Source of the DNA: Lewinellaceae bacterium | GTDB taxonomy: Bacteria > Bacteroidota > Bacteroidia > Chitinophagales > Saprospiraceae | Direction of reading: 5' to 3' | Length of the DNA: 37,330 nucleotides | Assembly: GCA_024639065.1 (NCBI GenBank) | Contig: JAHEJC010000016.1 | Location: 1-37,330, forward strand | Shown here: piece after piece, positions 9,201 through 19,227 of the stretch | Position numbering within the stretch: position 1 is the first letter of the stretch | How the letters are laid out: each line of letters opens with the position of its first letter | Position numbers and translations under genes: made by a program | The notes under the pieces: generated by a model | Told to the model about the DNA's origin: nothing | Database searches by the model: none | Seen by the model: only the letters and a program-made list of their open reading frames with translations

Positions 9201-11769
9201 TACTACGCCTGGTGTTTATAATGTGACCTTATCCGTAGGGCATGTGACTGGATGTGAAATAACCGTAAGGTATGATGATGCTGTTACTATTGGTGGCCCG
9301 GATGGGTTTTTTAGGACGATTCGGATGGACTCTTCAACCTGCGCTCCTTTGCCTACCAGGTTTGTTGCCAACTTTGATGGAGTCTATGATTTATTGTGGG
9401 ATTATGGAGATGGGAATGTAGAAATAGTGGATGATGCGATCATAACGTTTACCAATTTATACAACTATCAGCAATCCGGAACATTTATTCCAACCTTAAT
9501 AATGAAGGACAGCTTGGGCTGCCAGCGTGTTTTTGTAGATGAATCGATTCAGGTCGAGTTAATTAATTTGAATTTTAATCTTTCCAATGACACGGTATGC
9601 AGTGAAGATGATCTACAAATATTTAACCTTAGCTTTGCTGAGGACCAGATTCCCGATTTTGAATGGAATTTAATTAGTTCAGATACTACCCTGAATTACA
9701 GGACACTTGAACCCAATATAGACCAAGTACCCTATGGGGTTTATTCAGTAGAATTGATTGGGGAAGTTGGGCAATGCATTGATACCTTAATCCGTACTAA
9801 TATCCTCACAATCGGTGATACCCCCCGGGCTATCATTGGTCTATCCTCCATTAATGATTGTGAACCAAGGGCTATAAATTTTAGTGATCTTTCCACTGTC
9901 AACGCTGGTACAATTAATTCTTGGACTTGGTACAACTCGCAAGATTCTATAATATCTACTTACAATAATTATCAAAACAGCTTCATGGCGGGGATCGATT
10001 CGATCAATTTAGCCATTTCTACAGTGCTGGGATGTGCTGATACAGCGACCATGGTTTTCGAGACATTGCCAAATGTAACTTCTGATATTCAAGATACCAT
10101 AACTTTATGTTTGCGTGAAATGGCTCAATTGCAAGCTAAACTAAATGATTCAATCTCTACCTCACGATTTCAATGGATCGACGATCCGGATTTAAGTTGT
10201 ACCGACTGTTTAAATCCACGGCTGCGATCCACGGCTCCAAAATATTATTATTTTCTTGCTGAGCATTTGAATGGGTGTATAAATATTGATAGTGTATTTC
10301 TTGATTTGAAACCTGATACCGTTCCGTCTGTTTCGATTGTGGCTGCACCTATTGTTTGTCTAGGTGAACCGGTTCAATTAAACATCGCTGGTCATCGGAT
10401 GGACTATACATATTTTTGGGATTCCACTCGTTCTGGTCTGAATTGTTATGAGGATTGTTTTAATCCAATCGCTCGGCCAACTGAAAATACTACCTATACT
10501 TTGCAAGTAAAAAATGAACTTGGATGCATTTATGAGGATTCCATCCAACTTTCGGTTTTAGACCCTATAAGTAATTTCGCTGGCGTAGATCAAATCATCT
10601 GCATGGGCGATACAGTCCAATTAAACATTTCGGCAGGGATAAATCCGCAGTGGCACGTTTCAGATGGATTGACTTGTTCAACCTGTCCAAATCCCATAGC
10701 TCAACCCAATCAATCGATTCAATATATTGTCAGTGTAATTGATGGTCAGAATTGTACCGCTTTTGATACGTTATCGTTTGAGGTTATCCGCCCTACTCAG
10801 GTAAATGCTGGTATGGATACATCTACCTGTCTGGGAGGTGATATCCTGCTTGAAGGTATCGGTCCGGGAGACATCAGCTGGCAATCCAATCAACGGATTT
10901 TAGGTATTTCAAATTCTAGACAGATTATTGCGAGGCCACTTCAAAGTGATTACTTCTACTTTACCTCGGATACTGGTAGCTGTTCCGTTACAGATTCGGT
11001 ATGGGTAGAGGTAACCGATCGAGTGAATATAGAAGGGCTGGATAGATCGGTTTGTATGGGCGATACGATAATACTATCTGTTAAAGGTAGTGTGGAGTCT
11101 GTGGACTGGCTGGATCCAATTGTACAGCAAATTGATGAACGCACCGGTGAGATCGTTGCACAAGCTTCAAATACGTATGTAGCCATTGGGCGGATCGGGC
11201 AGTGTATTCCTGATACAGCTTTGATCAATATTCGAGTCAATGATATGCCGGATTTCGGCCTCCCTTCAATTTTAACCATGTTTGATCAGCCTATTCAACT
11301 TTTTCTGAATAACAGTCCATCTATAACCTATTCATGGTTTCCACCGGAAGGAGTAAGCTGTCAAGATTGCAATAATCCCCAAATAATTCCGATAGAAGGA
11401 ATCGATCAATATTTTGTTTCAGCTGTAGACTTACTCACAGGGTGTTCTCTTAATCAAGAAGTCAATTTGGTGAAACTTAATACATGTTCCAGAAACCTCG
11501 TAGGCGTACCCAATATTTTTTCACCGAATCAAGATGGCTTCAATGATGAATTTAAAATTATTACTTCATTGCCTCAGATCACATCACTGGAAGTATATGA
11601 CCGATGGGGTAATTTATTATTTCAGACAGCCGATAAGGATTTTGGGTGGAATGGTAAGCTTGGGCAGGATGACACACGTCCTGGCGTCTATGTGTATCGC
11701 TTGCAGTTCACTTGCCCAAGCACAAATGAAAATATATTGGTTGTAGGCGATATAACCTTGATCAGGTAG
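6226..11769 (+). CDS. Large PKD-domain surface/secreted protein with gliding motility-associated (T9SS type B) C-terminal domain
   Basis: Signal peptide; many PKD-type motifs (YEWDFGDGSAVSTLTNPKHIYTTPGVYNVTL, WIFDDGNFNNSQANPVHLYNTPGTYT); C-terminus NIFSPNQDGFNDEFKI...LEVYDRWGNLLFQT...GWNGK...PGVYVYRLQF. Confidence 0.95.
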   Translation: MMYKSFSTLIIFYFFTISGWGQVTADFTVNQSGGCNFLQVNFTDRSFSSAGSIVSWEWNLGGTTSRTKNPSRIFGNPGTFTICLTVLDDQGNSAQVCKEDLINVYAPPNAQFEIADSSLCAGAPLVFTDRSSSQNGAIVEWVWDINGQIGSKVDNMQPTPFSNTYPNQGTYTLSLTVKDDRGCIANYSLTDGLLVLEPPKIQVSAVDPVICNTPHITAINFVSDPQDDYDWNFSNGVSYTGNTPPDLVVLNNEAIDLELIVDRAGVCRDSISITNLVIPAHEVEFMSSAIEVCLGETIQFTDISSMPADSFTWIFDDGNFNNSQANPVHLYNTPGTYTPRLSRLIDDCWIEQAAMNPIVVLTSPEPDYTSSITLSCFPQNFIFFNDLTPNAVSWNWKFGANSEFGSSDQQNPAVAFNQFGTFPVQLEATLANGCSASIIKDTITIFEFEVDLSSSVAGCVPLNVNLEEQASTLSPTNDWLWTISGDTNFVFSSKQINFTLLEPGKLNIFLEVSNEAGCVDSVFVTDHVVGGTPPSVDFDVDRDTVCVGETIQFTDLSDTTINAWAWTFSDGTSSTRQNPMKSFTRPGTFDVTLRGSYNGCTNSRTRTASITVLNPLARFDFTYSCSTSELTFNSTSLGADSVFWDFGLTEFTNDTSTEFNPIFIYPEPGDYLVTLIAYSNSGCSHTIRDTVHVAGPIFDFMPDHITGCAPLNTLITNNSFDLDTVRYETIGGMIINTTDELTSIQYDGLGTFKPIRAITTDLNGCVDTLVISDSIQVDGVVGGWNFDKTTLCSRDTLNISFETNSQFTATNEVLWRINSDGWQQAIDPFVYVDTAATLSIEFYFSNAAGCADTISETMKIDHVRAQFEMDSLGCTFSPTQYINQSIGDSLKYQWVFSDGMNSNQIEPRIQFTRQENIISTLYAESLVGCSDSMSRIIPILDPVPNFTLDSNFAFCPPFEAIFDNKSSRALWYEWDFGDGSAVSTLTNPKHIYTTPGVYNVTLSVGHVTGCEITVRYDDAVTIGGPDGFFRTIRMDSSTCAPLPTRFVANFDGVYDLLWDYGDGNVEIVDDAIITFTNLYNYQQSGTFIPTLIMKDSLGCQRVFVDESIQVELINLNFNLSNDTVCSEDDLQIFNLSFAEDQIPDFEWNLISSDTTLNYRTLEPNIDQVPYGVYSVELIGEVGQCIDTLIRTNILTIGDTPRAIIGLSSINDCEPRAINFSDLSTVNAGTINSWTWYNSQDSIISTYNNYQNSFMAGIDSINLAISTVLGCADTATMVFETLPNVTSDIQDTITLCLREMAQLQAKLNDSISTSRFQWIDDPDLSCTDCLNPRLRSTAPKYYYFLAEHLNGCINIDSVFLDLKPDTVPSVSIVAAPIVCLGEPVQLNIAGHRMDYTYFWDSTRSGLNCYEDCFNPIARPTENTTYTLQVKNELGCIYEDSIQLSVLDPISNFAGVDQIICMGDTVQLNISAGINPQWHVSDGLTCSTCPNPIAQPNQSIQYIVSVIDGQNCTAFDTLSFEVIRPTQVNAGMDTSTCLGGDILLEGIGPGDISWQSNQRILGISNSRQIIARPLQSDYFYFTSDTGSCSVTDSVWVEVTDRVNIEGLDRSVCMGDTIILSVKGSVESVDWLDPIVQQIDERTGEIVAQASNTYVAIGRIGQCIPDTALINIRVNDMPDFGLPSILTMFDQPIQLFLNNSPSITYSWFPPEGVSCQDCNNPQIIPIEGIDQYFVSAVDLLTGCSLNQEVNLVKLNTCSRNLVGVPNIFSPNQDGFNDEFKIITSLPQITSLEVYDRWGNLLFQTADKDFGWNGKLGQDDTRPGVYVYRLQFTCPSTNENILVVGDITLIR

Positions 11770-11780
11770 TTCAGTGAAAA

Positions 11781-12245
11781 TTATCTAAAAAGTTCGTCTA
11801 GGTATTCCGATCTTCTGGTTTCGTATTCATTGCGACATACACCAGCCACACTGTGCATAATACTGATACATCGTCCGTCGGGATGGGCACTATCTAAATG
11901 TGAACGGCCCAGAATACAATGTCCCAACTCGTGAAAAATTAAAAATTCTTTTTCTAGGTCCGTACTGGAATTCCAGACACCTTCATCAATTATTATTTGA
12001 CTGGGTCGGTTATCATTTCGTTGACATTGTCCTGCAACTGAATTTGGATATACATTTTGAATAAAAGCTTCAATGACGTCGGGAGATAGATTTGGAGAAT
12101 AACCTCGCTGTTGGGCCTCCAACTCAAACATCGTAAAATACGGAGACAGTCGGTCATCAAGGTAGCCATATTCAAACTCGTCTTTGTTACAACTTATCAG
12201 AATAGCTGTAATTGTAATCAGCAAAAAAAATTTCGTTGGCATCAT
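11781..12245 (-). CDS. Putative zinc metalloprotease lipoprotein
   Basis: Lipoprotein signal (FFLLITITAILISC) and zinc-site FHELGHCILGRSHLDS followed by a Met-turn-like SIMHS. Confidence 0.75.
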   Translation of the reverse strand: MMPTKFFLLITITAILISCNKDEFEYGYLDDRLSPYFTMFELEAQQRGYSPNLSPDVIEAFIQNVYPNSVAGQCQRNDNRPSQIIIDEGVWNSSTDLEKEFLIFHELGHCILGRSHLDSAHPDGRCISIMHSVAGVCRNEYETRRSEYLDELFR

Positions 12246-12299
12246 AAGCTTTTATCAAATTTACGGATGTTGGTTTATGATGGTGATTTATACATAACT

Positions 12300-12953
12300 T
12301 CACTGGATGTATAATTGTTTTATATGCAGACCATCTATTTTCATCTCAGGGGTGATTTCCTCTATATATTTATCTGCGATGACCGCTTTTACTTTCTTTA
12401 CAAAATCATTTGCGTAGGCAATTTTCATCGATACTTTAATTACTGCTAGAGCCTCATAATCTGTATCAATAATTTTGCATGGCAAAACATTTAAAAGTTG
12501 CATGAGTTTTGCACTATGAACATAAGCCGCTTCAACCTGAAAATAGGCCATAACTTTTTTGGTAATTAACTGAGCTTGGTCTAAAGCATCCAATGCACTT
12601 TCTTTATAAGCATTAATTAATCCGGCTGTACCCAATTTGGTTCCACCAAAATACCTAACCACAATAATCAACACATTGGTCAGTCCGTGTTTGTCGATAG
12701 CTCCAAGGATAGGCTTGCCTGCTGTTCCAGATGGCTCCCCATCATCATTGAATCTATATTGATTGCCGTCCAATCCGATTCTGTAGGCAAAACAAAAGTG
12801 GCGAGCTTTAGTATGTACTTTTTTGATTGCTTGTAAATGATTCTTAAAAGCTTGTTCCTGGGTTAATGGAAAAGCAAAAGCAAAGAATTTACTTCCACGG
12901 TCTTTGTAAACCCCGCTAGCCTCTCGCAAGATAGTTCGGTAATTCTCCTTCAA
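12300..12953 (-). CDS. YigZ/IMPACT family protein
   Basis: EASGVYKDRGSKFFAFAFPL, FNDDGEPSGTAGKPIL, VVRYFGGTKLGTAGLINAYKESA. Confidence 0.93.
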   Translation of the reverse strand: MKENYRTILREASGVYKDRGSKFFAFAFPLTQEQAFKNHLQAIKKVHTKARHFCFAYRIGLDGNQYRFNDDGEPSGTAGKPILGAIDKHGLTNVLIIVVRYFGGTKLGTAGLINAYKESALDALDQAQLITKKVMAYFQVEAAYVHSAKLMQLLNVLPCKIIDTDYEALAVIKVSMKIAYANDFVKKVKAVIADKYIEEITPEMKIDGLHIKQLYIQ

Positions 12954-13201
12954 TTTAACCGTTATGTTATCAACATGATTTTGATAAGATGTCGTTTCAC
13001 AGTGAAATATTTCAATTGAATTTTGTTATTGCTTCCATGTTTATATTGTCAACCAAATTCATGGATTAAGTGTTTTTGCAAAAATCAAGATAGTATCTTT
13101 GAAATTCATAAACGATATAAATTTAAAATTTATCTAATATTTGGAGAGGTTTGTTTAGTGCTTGACCTCAAATACGATATATTTGCGCTCAAATAAAGAA
13201 T

Positions 13202-13753
13202 ATGGTAGCGGATACCCTTACTAAATTTGACGAATTGGTTGCTGAGTGCAAAGCGTTGTTCGCAGAGAAAACCAAAGATTATGGAACGGCCTGGCGTATT
13301 TTGAGAACTTCTTCATTGACTGATCAAATATTCATAAAAGCTAAAAGAATAAGGACTATTCAAGAACTGGATGTTCAAAAAGTTGAAGAAAATCCCAGGA
13401 TTGAGTTTATCGGAATTGCCAACTATTGCATCATGGCGCTGCTTCAATTAAGACTTCCTTTCGAATATCCGCTGAAGATATCACTTGAAGAAGTTTTGGC
13501 GTTGTATCAAAAGGAGGTAGAAAAAATCAGGTCTCTTTTGCAGGACAAGAATCATGATTATGGAGAAGCATGGAGAGATATGCGGGTTTCCTCCATGACC
13601 GACCTTATATTGATGAAATTGTTGAGGATAAAGGAGATCGAGAATAATAAAGGTCGCACCATTCTGAGCGAAGGGCTAGATGCGAACTATATGGATATTT
13701 TTAATTATGCTATCTTTTGTTTAATTCTTTTGGAAGAGAATAACCATAAATAA
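13202..13753 (+). CDS. DUF1599-family protein with two internally duplicated domains
   Basis: Two copies of a KxxDYGxAWRxxRxSSxTDxIxxKxxRIxxIxE motif. Confidence 0.85.
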   Translation: MVADTLTKFDELVAECKALFAEKTKDYGTAWRILRTSSLTDQIFIKAKRIRTIQELDVQKVEENPRIEFIGIANYCIMALLQLRLPFEYPLKISLEEVLALYQKEVEKIRSLLQDKNHDYGEAWRDMRVSSMTDLILMKLLRIKEIENNKGRTILSEGLDANYMDIFNYAIFCLILLEENNHK

Positions 13754-13759
13754 CCAGCT

Positions 13760-15241
13760 ATGACTTTAGGTAAGTTGTTAATGATCATAACTATTTTAGC
13801 CGTTGTCTTTACGGGTATCGTTGTTTTTGGTCTAAAAAAGCAGAAGAAAATCGGAATGACTTTTCTACAGTCATTTTGTGGGATTTTATTTATCATTTCT
13901 GGTTGGGTAAAAATTATTGACCCTATGGGAACTGGCTTCAAAATGCAACAATATTTTGCTGAGTTTGATGCTGCTTTGGAACCTACATGGATGGCATTTA
14001 TTAATGGTCTTTGGCCGATTCTGGATCGACATATATTTACTTTTTCTATGGCCATGATCGTGCTAGAAATCGTATTGGGAATTGCGCTTTTATTGGGCAG
14101 TGCACCTAAATGGGTGGCCCGGTCCTTTTTCTTGTTAGTCGTGGTTTTTACCATTCTTACCGGTTTTACTTTTTTGACAGGCTATGTTCCTACTGACACT
14201 ACCTTTTTTGATTTTTCTCGATGGGGAGAATTTGTAAAAACCAATATGCGGGTTACAGATTGCGGTTGTTTTGGGGACTTTATGAAACTGGACCCAAGAA
14301 CATCTTTCTTCAAGGATGTTTTTCTTTTAGTGCCGTCCATAATTTTTCTTGGCTTTCACAATCATTTTCATAAGTTATTGAAAAGCTCCTGGAGAAGTAT
14401 CATTTTAGTTATTTCAACGGTGGGTTTGGTTCTTTTTGGAATGAGCAATTACGTTTGGGATATTCCTGATACAGATTTTAGACCCTTTAAGGAGGGTGTC
14501 AACATAGCTAAACAGAAAGAAGCCGAATTAAGTGCACAGGCAAACGTAGAAGTATTGGCTTACAGACTTAAGAACCTGGAAGAAAATACCATTGTAGAAA
14601 TACCTTATAATCAGTATTTGTCAAACTATAGTAGTGTTTATGCAGATAAAACAAAATGGGAAACACTGGAACAGATTTTATCAGAACCAACAATGGAAGC
14701 GACAAAGATTAGTGAATTTGCAATTTTGAGTGATGAGGGATATGATATATCGGAGGAATTATTAGCCCATCCTGGGTACCAGTTTTTGATTGTATCATAT
14801 AAGTTGAAGGGAGAAGCTCAATATAATCAGGTTATGGTTCAGGATACAATCTATCGCATAGATACCATTATTGGAGCCGATACAACAGTGGTAGAAGTGA
14901 TCGACCGGATTGAAGAGAAAAAAGTGATGCAAACCAACTTTAATTGGGATAAGAAATTTTTGCAGAAATATAATACGAAAATTGAAACAATGGCCATTGA
15001 AGCAGCTCAGGATAATATTCGTACCATAGCTGTGGCAGGAGCAGCTGGGATTGACCAACGCACCTCATTTAAGCAAGCTGCTGGGGTAAGTTTTGATATA
15101 TATGAAGCAGATGACATTTTGTTAAAAACAATTGTCAGGTCCAATCCTGGTATTTTGTTACTTAAAGAGGGGGTAATCATTAAAAAGTGGCACTATAATC
15201 AATTACCAAATTTTCAAGAGATTAAGAATAAAGTACTTTAA
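13760..15241 (+). CDS. DoxX-like/BT_3928-type multi-TM protein with thioredoxin-like C-terminal part
   Basis: Four N-terminal hydrophobic helices with GxLFIISGWVKIIDPMGTGFKMQQYF and VTDCGCFGDFMKL; soluble C-terminal region. Follows the DUF1599 gene by 6 bp. Confidence 0.8.
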   Translation: MTLGKLLMIITILAVVFTGIVVFGLKKQKKIGMTFLQSFCGILFIISGWVKIIDPMGTGFKMQQYFAEFDAALEPTWMAFINGLWPILDRHIFTFSMAMIVLEIVLGIALLLGSAPKWVARSFFLLVVVFTILTGFTFLTGYVPTDTTFFDFSRWGEFVKTNMRVTDCGCFGDFMKLDPRTSFFKDVFLLVPSIIFLGFHNHFHKLLKSSWRSIILVISTVGLVLFGMSNYVWDIPDTDFRPFKEGVNIAKQKEAELSAQANVEVLAYRLKNLEENTIVEIPYNQYLSNYSSVYADKTKWETLEQILSEPTMEATKISEFAILSDEGYDISEELLAHPGYQFLIVSYKLKGEAQYNQVMVQDTIYRIDTIIGADTTVVEVIDRIEEKKVMQTNFNWDKKFLQKYNTKIETMAIEAAQDNIRTIAVAGAAGIDQRTSFKQAAGVSFDIYEADDILLKTIVRSNPGILLLKEGVIIKKWHYNQLPNFQEIKNKVL

Positions 15242-15361
15242 TGCACGTTGGGTAATTGTTATGAAAGAATTAAATTTATTTTTTTTCATATTAAATAAAT
15301 ATATAAAGTAAAAAATCCTTTTATTTGCGTTAGAAACCACTACATGACTTAATGAAGTTCA

Positions 15362-16294
15362 ATGCTTAGTAGACGAAATATAAGAATTAAGGTCATGCAG
15401 ACGCTCTTTGCAAAAAATCGTGATAGCGAATTGAGTCTGACGATGGCTATGCGATCATTTGAAAAAAGTCTGGACACCTCTTTTACCCAATACCTCATAC
15501 ATATGTACGTATTGTTGGGCGTATGTAAATATGCTGTCAAGGATGCCGACCGCAGATCCTCTAAACATATTAAAACCGAAGCTGATAAAAAGTTTTCGGA
15601 TAAACTTTTCTCCAATAGTTGTGTGCAAAGCATAAATAATCATGAGCAGCTGAATAAGCAATTCAAAAACGCATTGATGGAAGCCAAGGTAGACAAGGAT
15701 GTCATCAGAAAGCTGTATAAAGATTTTGCTGCTACAGATGCCTACCAAAAATACCTCAGCGATGATAACACAAGCGAATCCGATAACATCGAATTATTGC
15801 ATGAATTGTATCGGGTGATGCGTAAAAATGAATTGTTTAATGAGATGATGGAAGACTTCTACGCTACCTGGCAAGATGATAAGTCCCTTGTAATTGGAGC
15901 CGTAAAAAAGTCATTAAAGGCACTACCAATTCCTAAAGAGCATTTGAGCCTGTTTACCGTTCCCGAAGAAACTACTGATTTTGGTATAAAGCTTTTAAAT
16001 CGAACCATGCAGGACGATGCGGATTTGCTCAAAATATTTGAACCGATTTTACAAAATTGGGATAGTGAGCGACTGGCCATTCTCGATATGATATTATTAA
16101 AAATGGCCATCTGCGAGTTTCTTCATTTTAAAACAATTCCTACGAAGGTAACCTTAAATGAATATGTAGAAATTGCTAAGACTTATAGCACCAGTAAAAG
16201 CAAAGACTTTATTAATGGAATTCTTGATAAGGTGATGCGTCAGCTTAGTGATTCTGGAAAAATAGTTAAAAAAGGCAGAGGTCTGGTAGATTGA
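15362..16294 (+). CDS. nusB: Transcription antitermination protein NusB (long Bacteroidota form)
   Basis: N-terminus [15 protein letters not shown]-terminal [58 protein letters not shown]. Confidence 0.92.
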   Translation: MLSRRNIRIKVMQTLFAKNRDSELSLTMAMRSFEKSLDTSFTQYLIHMYVLLGVCKYAVKDADRRSSKHIKTEADKKFSDKLFSNSCVQSINNHEQLNKQFKNALMEAKVDKDVIRKLYKDFAATDAYQKYLSDDNTSESDNIELLHELYRVMRKNELFNEMMEDFYATWQDDKSLVIGAVKKSLKALPIPKEHLSLFTVPEETTDFGIKLLNRTMQDDADLLKIFEPILQNWDSERLAILDMILLKMAICEFLHFKTIPTKVTLNEYVEIAKTYSTSKSKDFINGILDKVMRQLSDSGKIVKKGRGLVD

Positions 16295-16316
16295 ACAAGT
16301 TAGCTCAGCATTAAAG

Positions 16317-17849
16317 ATGAATCAAAAAGTAATTATTTTAGATTTTGGGTCACAGTATACCCAACTTATTGCACGTAGAGTGAGGGAGTGTGGAATTTAC
16401 TGTGAGATTTTTCGCTACGATGTATCATTAAAAAATATTAGTGAATGGTCTGCGGTTATTCTCTCTGGAAGTCCTTTTTCGGTGAAAGATGATCGAGCTA
16501 TTCATATTAAGTTAAACGACCTAATCGGGAAGGTGCCAATTTTGGCAATTTGCTACGGAGCCCAATTGATTGCGGATCAGCATGGTGGACACGTGCATCA
16601 GTCCCAGCACCGGGAATATGGTAAAGCTCATTTGAAGAAGCTACATGACGATCTCATTTTTGATGATATTTCAGAAAACTCCCAGGTATGGATGTCCCAT
16701 GCTGATTCCATCAAAGAAATTCCGACAGGGTATCGTCTCTTAGCTTCAACTGAAAAAATTCCTATTGCCGTCTATCGATCAGAAGTTAACCATAATCCAG
16801 TTTATTGCTTACAATTTCATCCCGAGGTAACCCACACCCTCGAGGGAAAAACAATCTTAACCAATTTTTTATTTAAAGTCGCGAAATTGCAGGCTGATTG
16901 GACACCCGATTCATTTATTGAAAGTACGGTCAGCGAGCTTAAAGAAAAATTAGGCAATGATAAGGTGATTATGGCCATATCAGGCGGGGTTGATTCGACG
17001 GTAGGAGCCTACTTGATTCAGCGGGCGATCGGTCACCAATTGACTTGTATATTTGTGGATAATGGATTGTTGCGCAAAGATGAATTTGAAGAAGTATTAG
17101 AAGCTTACCAACAAAGCGGACTTAACGTAAAGGGCATAGATGCAAAACAACTATTCTGGGATGCTTTAAAAGGAATTTCCGAACCAGAATTGAAACGTAA
17201 AGCAGTTGGTAAAACATTTATAGATGTTTTTGAAACAGAAGCGCACCAACTCACGGATATCAAATGGCTGGGACAAGGAACTATATATCCTGATGTCATT
17301 GAATCACAGTCTGTCCATGGTCCATCTGCAACTATCAAATCACACCATAATGTAGGAGGCTTACCTGAGAAACTTCATCTAAAACTCGTTGAGCCATTGA
17401 AATCCTTGTTTAAAGATGAGGTTCGAAAGGTTGGCAAAGTATTAGGTATTTCCGATAATATATTAAGTCGACATCCTTTTCCAGGACCAGGCTTAAGTAT
17501 TCGGATTTTAGGTGACGTCACTGAGGACAAAGTGCACTTGTTACAAGAAGCGGATGCTATTTATATCAAACATTTAAAGTCTTCAGGATGGTATGATAAG
17601 ATTTGGCAGGCAGGTAGCGTTTTATTACCAATACAATCAGTAGGGGTAATGGGTGATGAACGAACCTATGAACGAGTAGTAGCATTACGAGCAGTAAATT
17701 CCTTAGATGGAATGACAGCAGAATGGACTCATATCCCTTATGAAATATTAGCTAAAATATCTAATGAAATCATCAATCAAGTAAAAGGCATAAATCGAGT
17801 GGTCTATGATATCAGTACGAAACCACCATCTACTATTGAATGGGAATAA
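16317..17849 (+). CDS. guaA: GMP synthase (glutamine-hydrolysing)
   Basis: [18 protein letters not shown], class-I GATase [12 protein letters not shown] and [13 protein letters not shown]-PPase [15 protein letters not shown], terminal [11 protein letters not shown]. Confidence 0.98.
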   Translation: MNQKVIILDFGSQYTQLIARRVRECGIYCEIFRYDVSLKNISEWSAVILSGSPFSVKDDRAIHIKLNDLIGKVPILAICYGAQLIADQHGGHVHQSQHREYGKAHLKKLHDDLIFDDISENSQVWMSHADSIKEIPTGYRLLASTEKIPIAVYRSEVNHNPVYCLQFHPEVTHTLEGKTILTNFLFKVAKLQADWTPDSFIESTVSELKEKLGNDKVIMAISGGVDSTVGAYLIQRAIGHQLTCIFVDNGLLRKDEFEEVLEAYQQSGLNVKGIDAKQLFWDALKGISEPELKRKAVGKTFIDVFETEAHQLTDIKWLGQGTIYPDVIESQSVHGPSATIKSHHNVGGLPEKLHLKLVEPLKSLFKDEVRKVGKVLGISDNILSRHPFPGPGLSIRILGDVTEDKVHLLQEADAIYIKHLKSSGWYDKIWQAGSVLLPIQSVGVMGDERTYERVVALRAVNSLDGMTAEWTHIPYEILAKISNEIINQVKGINRVVYDISTKPPSTIEWE

Positions 17850-19227
17850 TCGTTGGTTAGCTTTATTTGGGTTATTGTTGATCTTTTCATGCAGTATTTC
17901 CAAAAAAACGGTGGAAAACAAAAACACAACTTCAGACCTGAATGATCAGAAGAAGGTCTATAATCCACTAACCGGAAGATACGAACCAGCCACTCCAGCA
18001 AACACCAAAGTAGACACCATACAGTGGACTGAAATTGACGAGATCGCAAAACCTCCATTACGTGATGAGGATATTGCCAAGTCCATCCCGTACAGCGAAA
18101 AAAAATCTAGTTATAACATAAGCCTATTACTTCCCCTACGGGGCAATCAGCTAAATAATTCCCAAACCAGAGTAAATAAACTAACCGAGAAATTTGTCCA
18201 TTACCATGCTGGTTTTAGAATGGGCTTGCAGAAATTGGATAGAGAAGGTATACCCTTAAATGTAAATATTCTTGATATAGGATCTGAACCGATTCAACAA
18301 ATCCAATCATCGCGGGAAGTTGAAAATGCGGATGTTATAATCGGGCCTTATCGAAGGACAAATATAGAAGCAATGGCTTCGTATGCTAAGGCCAGACAAA
18401 TACCGATTATAACTCCATGGAGTTCATTTGACAACCTGGGGGACGATAACCCCTATTTTATCATGCCGAAACCTAGTTTTAATTCGTATTGTGAAGCGAT
18501 TGTTGACGACATTATGAAGAAGTTTCATCCAAGGGATGTGCGCATTGTAATTCGAGAGGGAGACGAATATTTATACCAGCAATTTCACAGATATACTAAT
18601 AAATATGGGATAGAAGATACAGCGCAATCATTCAAGACTTATCTTGTAAATGATACAACTATTGAACTTAGTGAAACACCAGTTGATTCCCATTTGATTG
18701 AAGATCGAAACAACATATTCATCATTCCTTATTATCGATCTACTGATGAACGGTTTGTTTATTCATTTATCCGAAGGTTGAGTATAGGCAACTCAAATAA
18801 TTCTGTTTATATATATGGAATGCCACAATGGAAATACAGGGTTGAACAAGATTATTACTTGTACAATTCGATGAAAATTTATATACCGTCGACGGGTTTG
18901 ATTCAGTCCGATGGGTGGGATTACCAGCAGATCACAGAGCGTTGTATAAGAGATTTTGGTATGTTACCTACTGATGATGTATTGGAGGCATACGATCTAA
19001 TTGTTTTTGTTGGTAGAATGCTGTTTAAGTACGGTAAGAATTTTCAATACTTTATGGATGTTGAGTCTTACGATGATCATGTTTTTGCTTCGTATAAATT
19101 CCAGCGAATGCTTCCGACCTTTTCAGCCCGGGCTATTGATGACCGAATGCTGAATAATACAGGTTTTGAAAATAAACACGTACAACTTATCCAACTAAAA
19201 GAATTTAAATACATCAAGGTAAATTAG
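17806..19227 (+). CDS. Lipoprotein with type-1 periplasmic-binding fold (ABC substrate-binding/LpoA-like)
   Basis: Lipobox region [23 protein letters not shown]...[17 protein letters not shown]...[33 protein letters not shown]. Start may be the ATG at 17806 or the TTG at 17836; both overlap guaA. Confidence 0.75.
   Translation: MISVRNHHLLLNGNNRWLALFGLLLIFSCSISKKTVENKNTTSDLNDQKKVYNPLTGRYEPATPANTKVDTIQWTEIDEIAKPPLRDEDIAKSIPYSEKKSSYNISLLLPLRGNQLNNSQTRVNKLTEKFVHYHAGFRMGLQKLDREGIPLNVNILDIGSEPIQQIQSSREVENADVIIGPYRRTNIEAMASYAKARQIPIITPWSSFDNLGDDNPYFIMPKPSFNSYCEAIVDDIMKKFHPRDVRIVIREGDEYLYQQFHRYTNKYGIEDTAQSFKTYLVNDTTIELSETPVDSHLIEDRNNIFIIPYYRSTDERFVYSFIRRLSIGNSNNSVYIYGMPQWKYRVEQDYYLYNSMKIYIPSTGLIQSDGWDYQQITERCIRDFGMLPTDDVLEAYDLIVFVGRMLFKYGKNFQYFMDVESYDDHVFASYKFQRMLPTFSARAIDDRMLNNTGFENKHVQLIQLKEFKYIKVN

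Noticed and set aside
10956-11279. 107-aa minus-strand ORF inside the PKD gene
   Set aside because: Antisense shadow ORF; no domain-like features.
13073-13106. TTTTTG...TATCTTTG as a full Bacteroidota promoter for the DUF1599 gene
   Set aside because: The -7 box fits TAnnTTTG, but the spacer of about 15 nt is shorter than the usual 19 or so, so it is not called as a promoter.
13705-14154. 149-aa minus-strand ORF over the DUF1599/DoxX junction
   Set aside because: Antisense shadow of two well-supported plus-strand genes; no recognisable domain.
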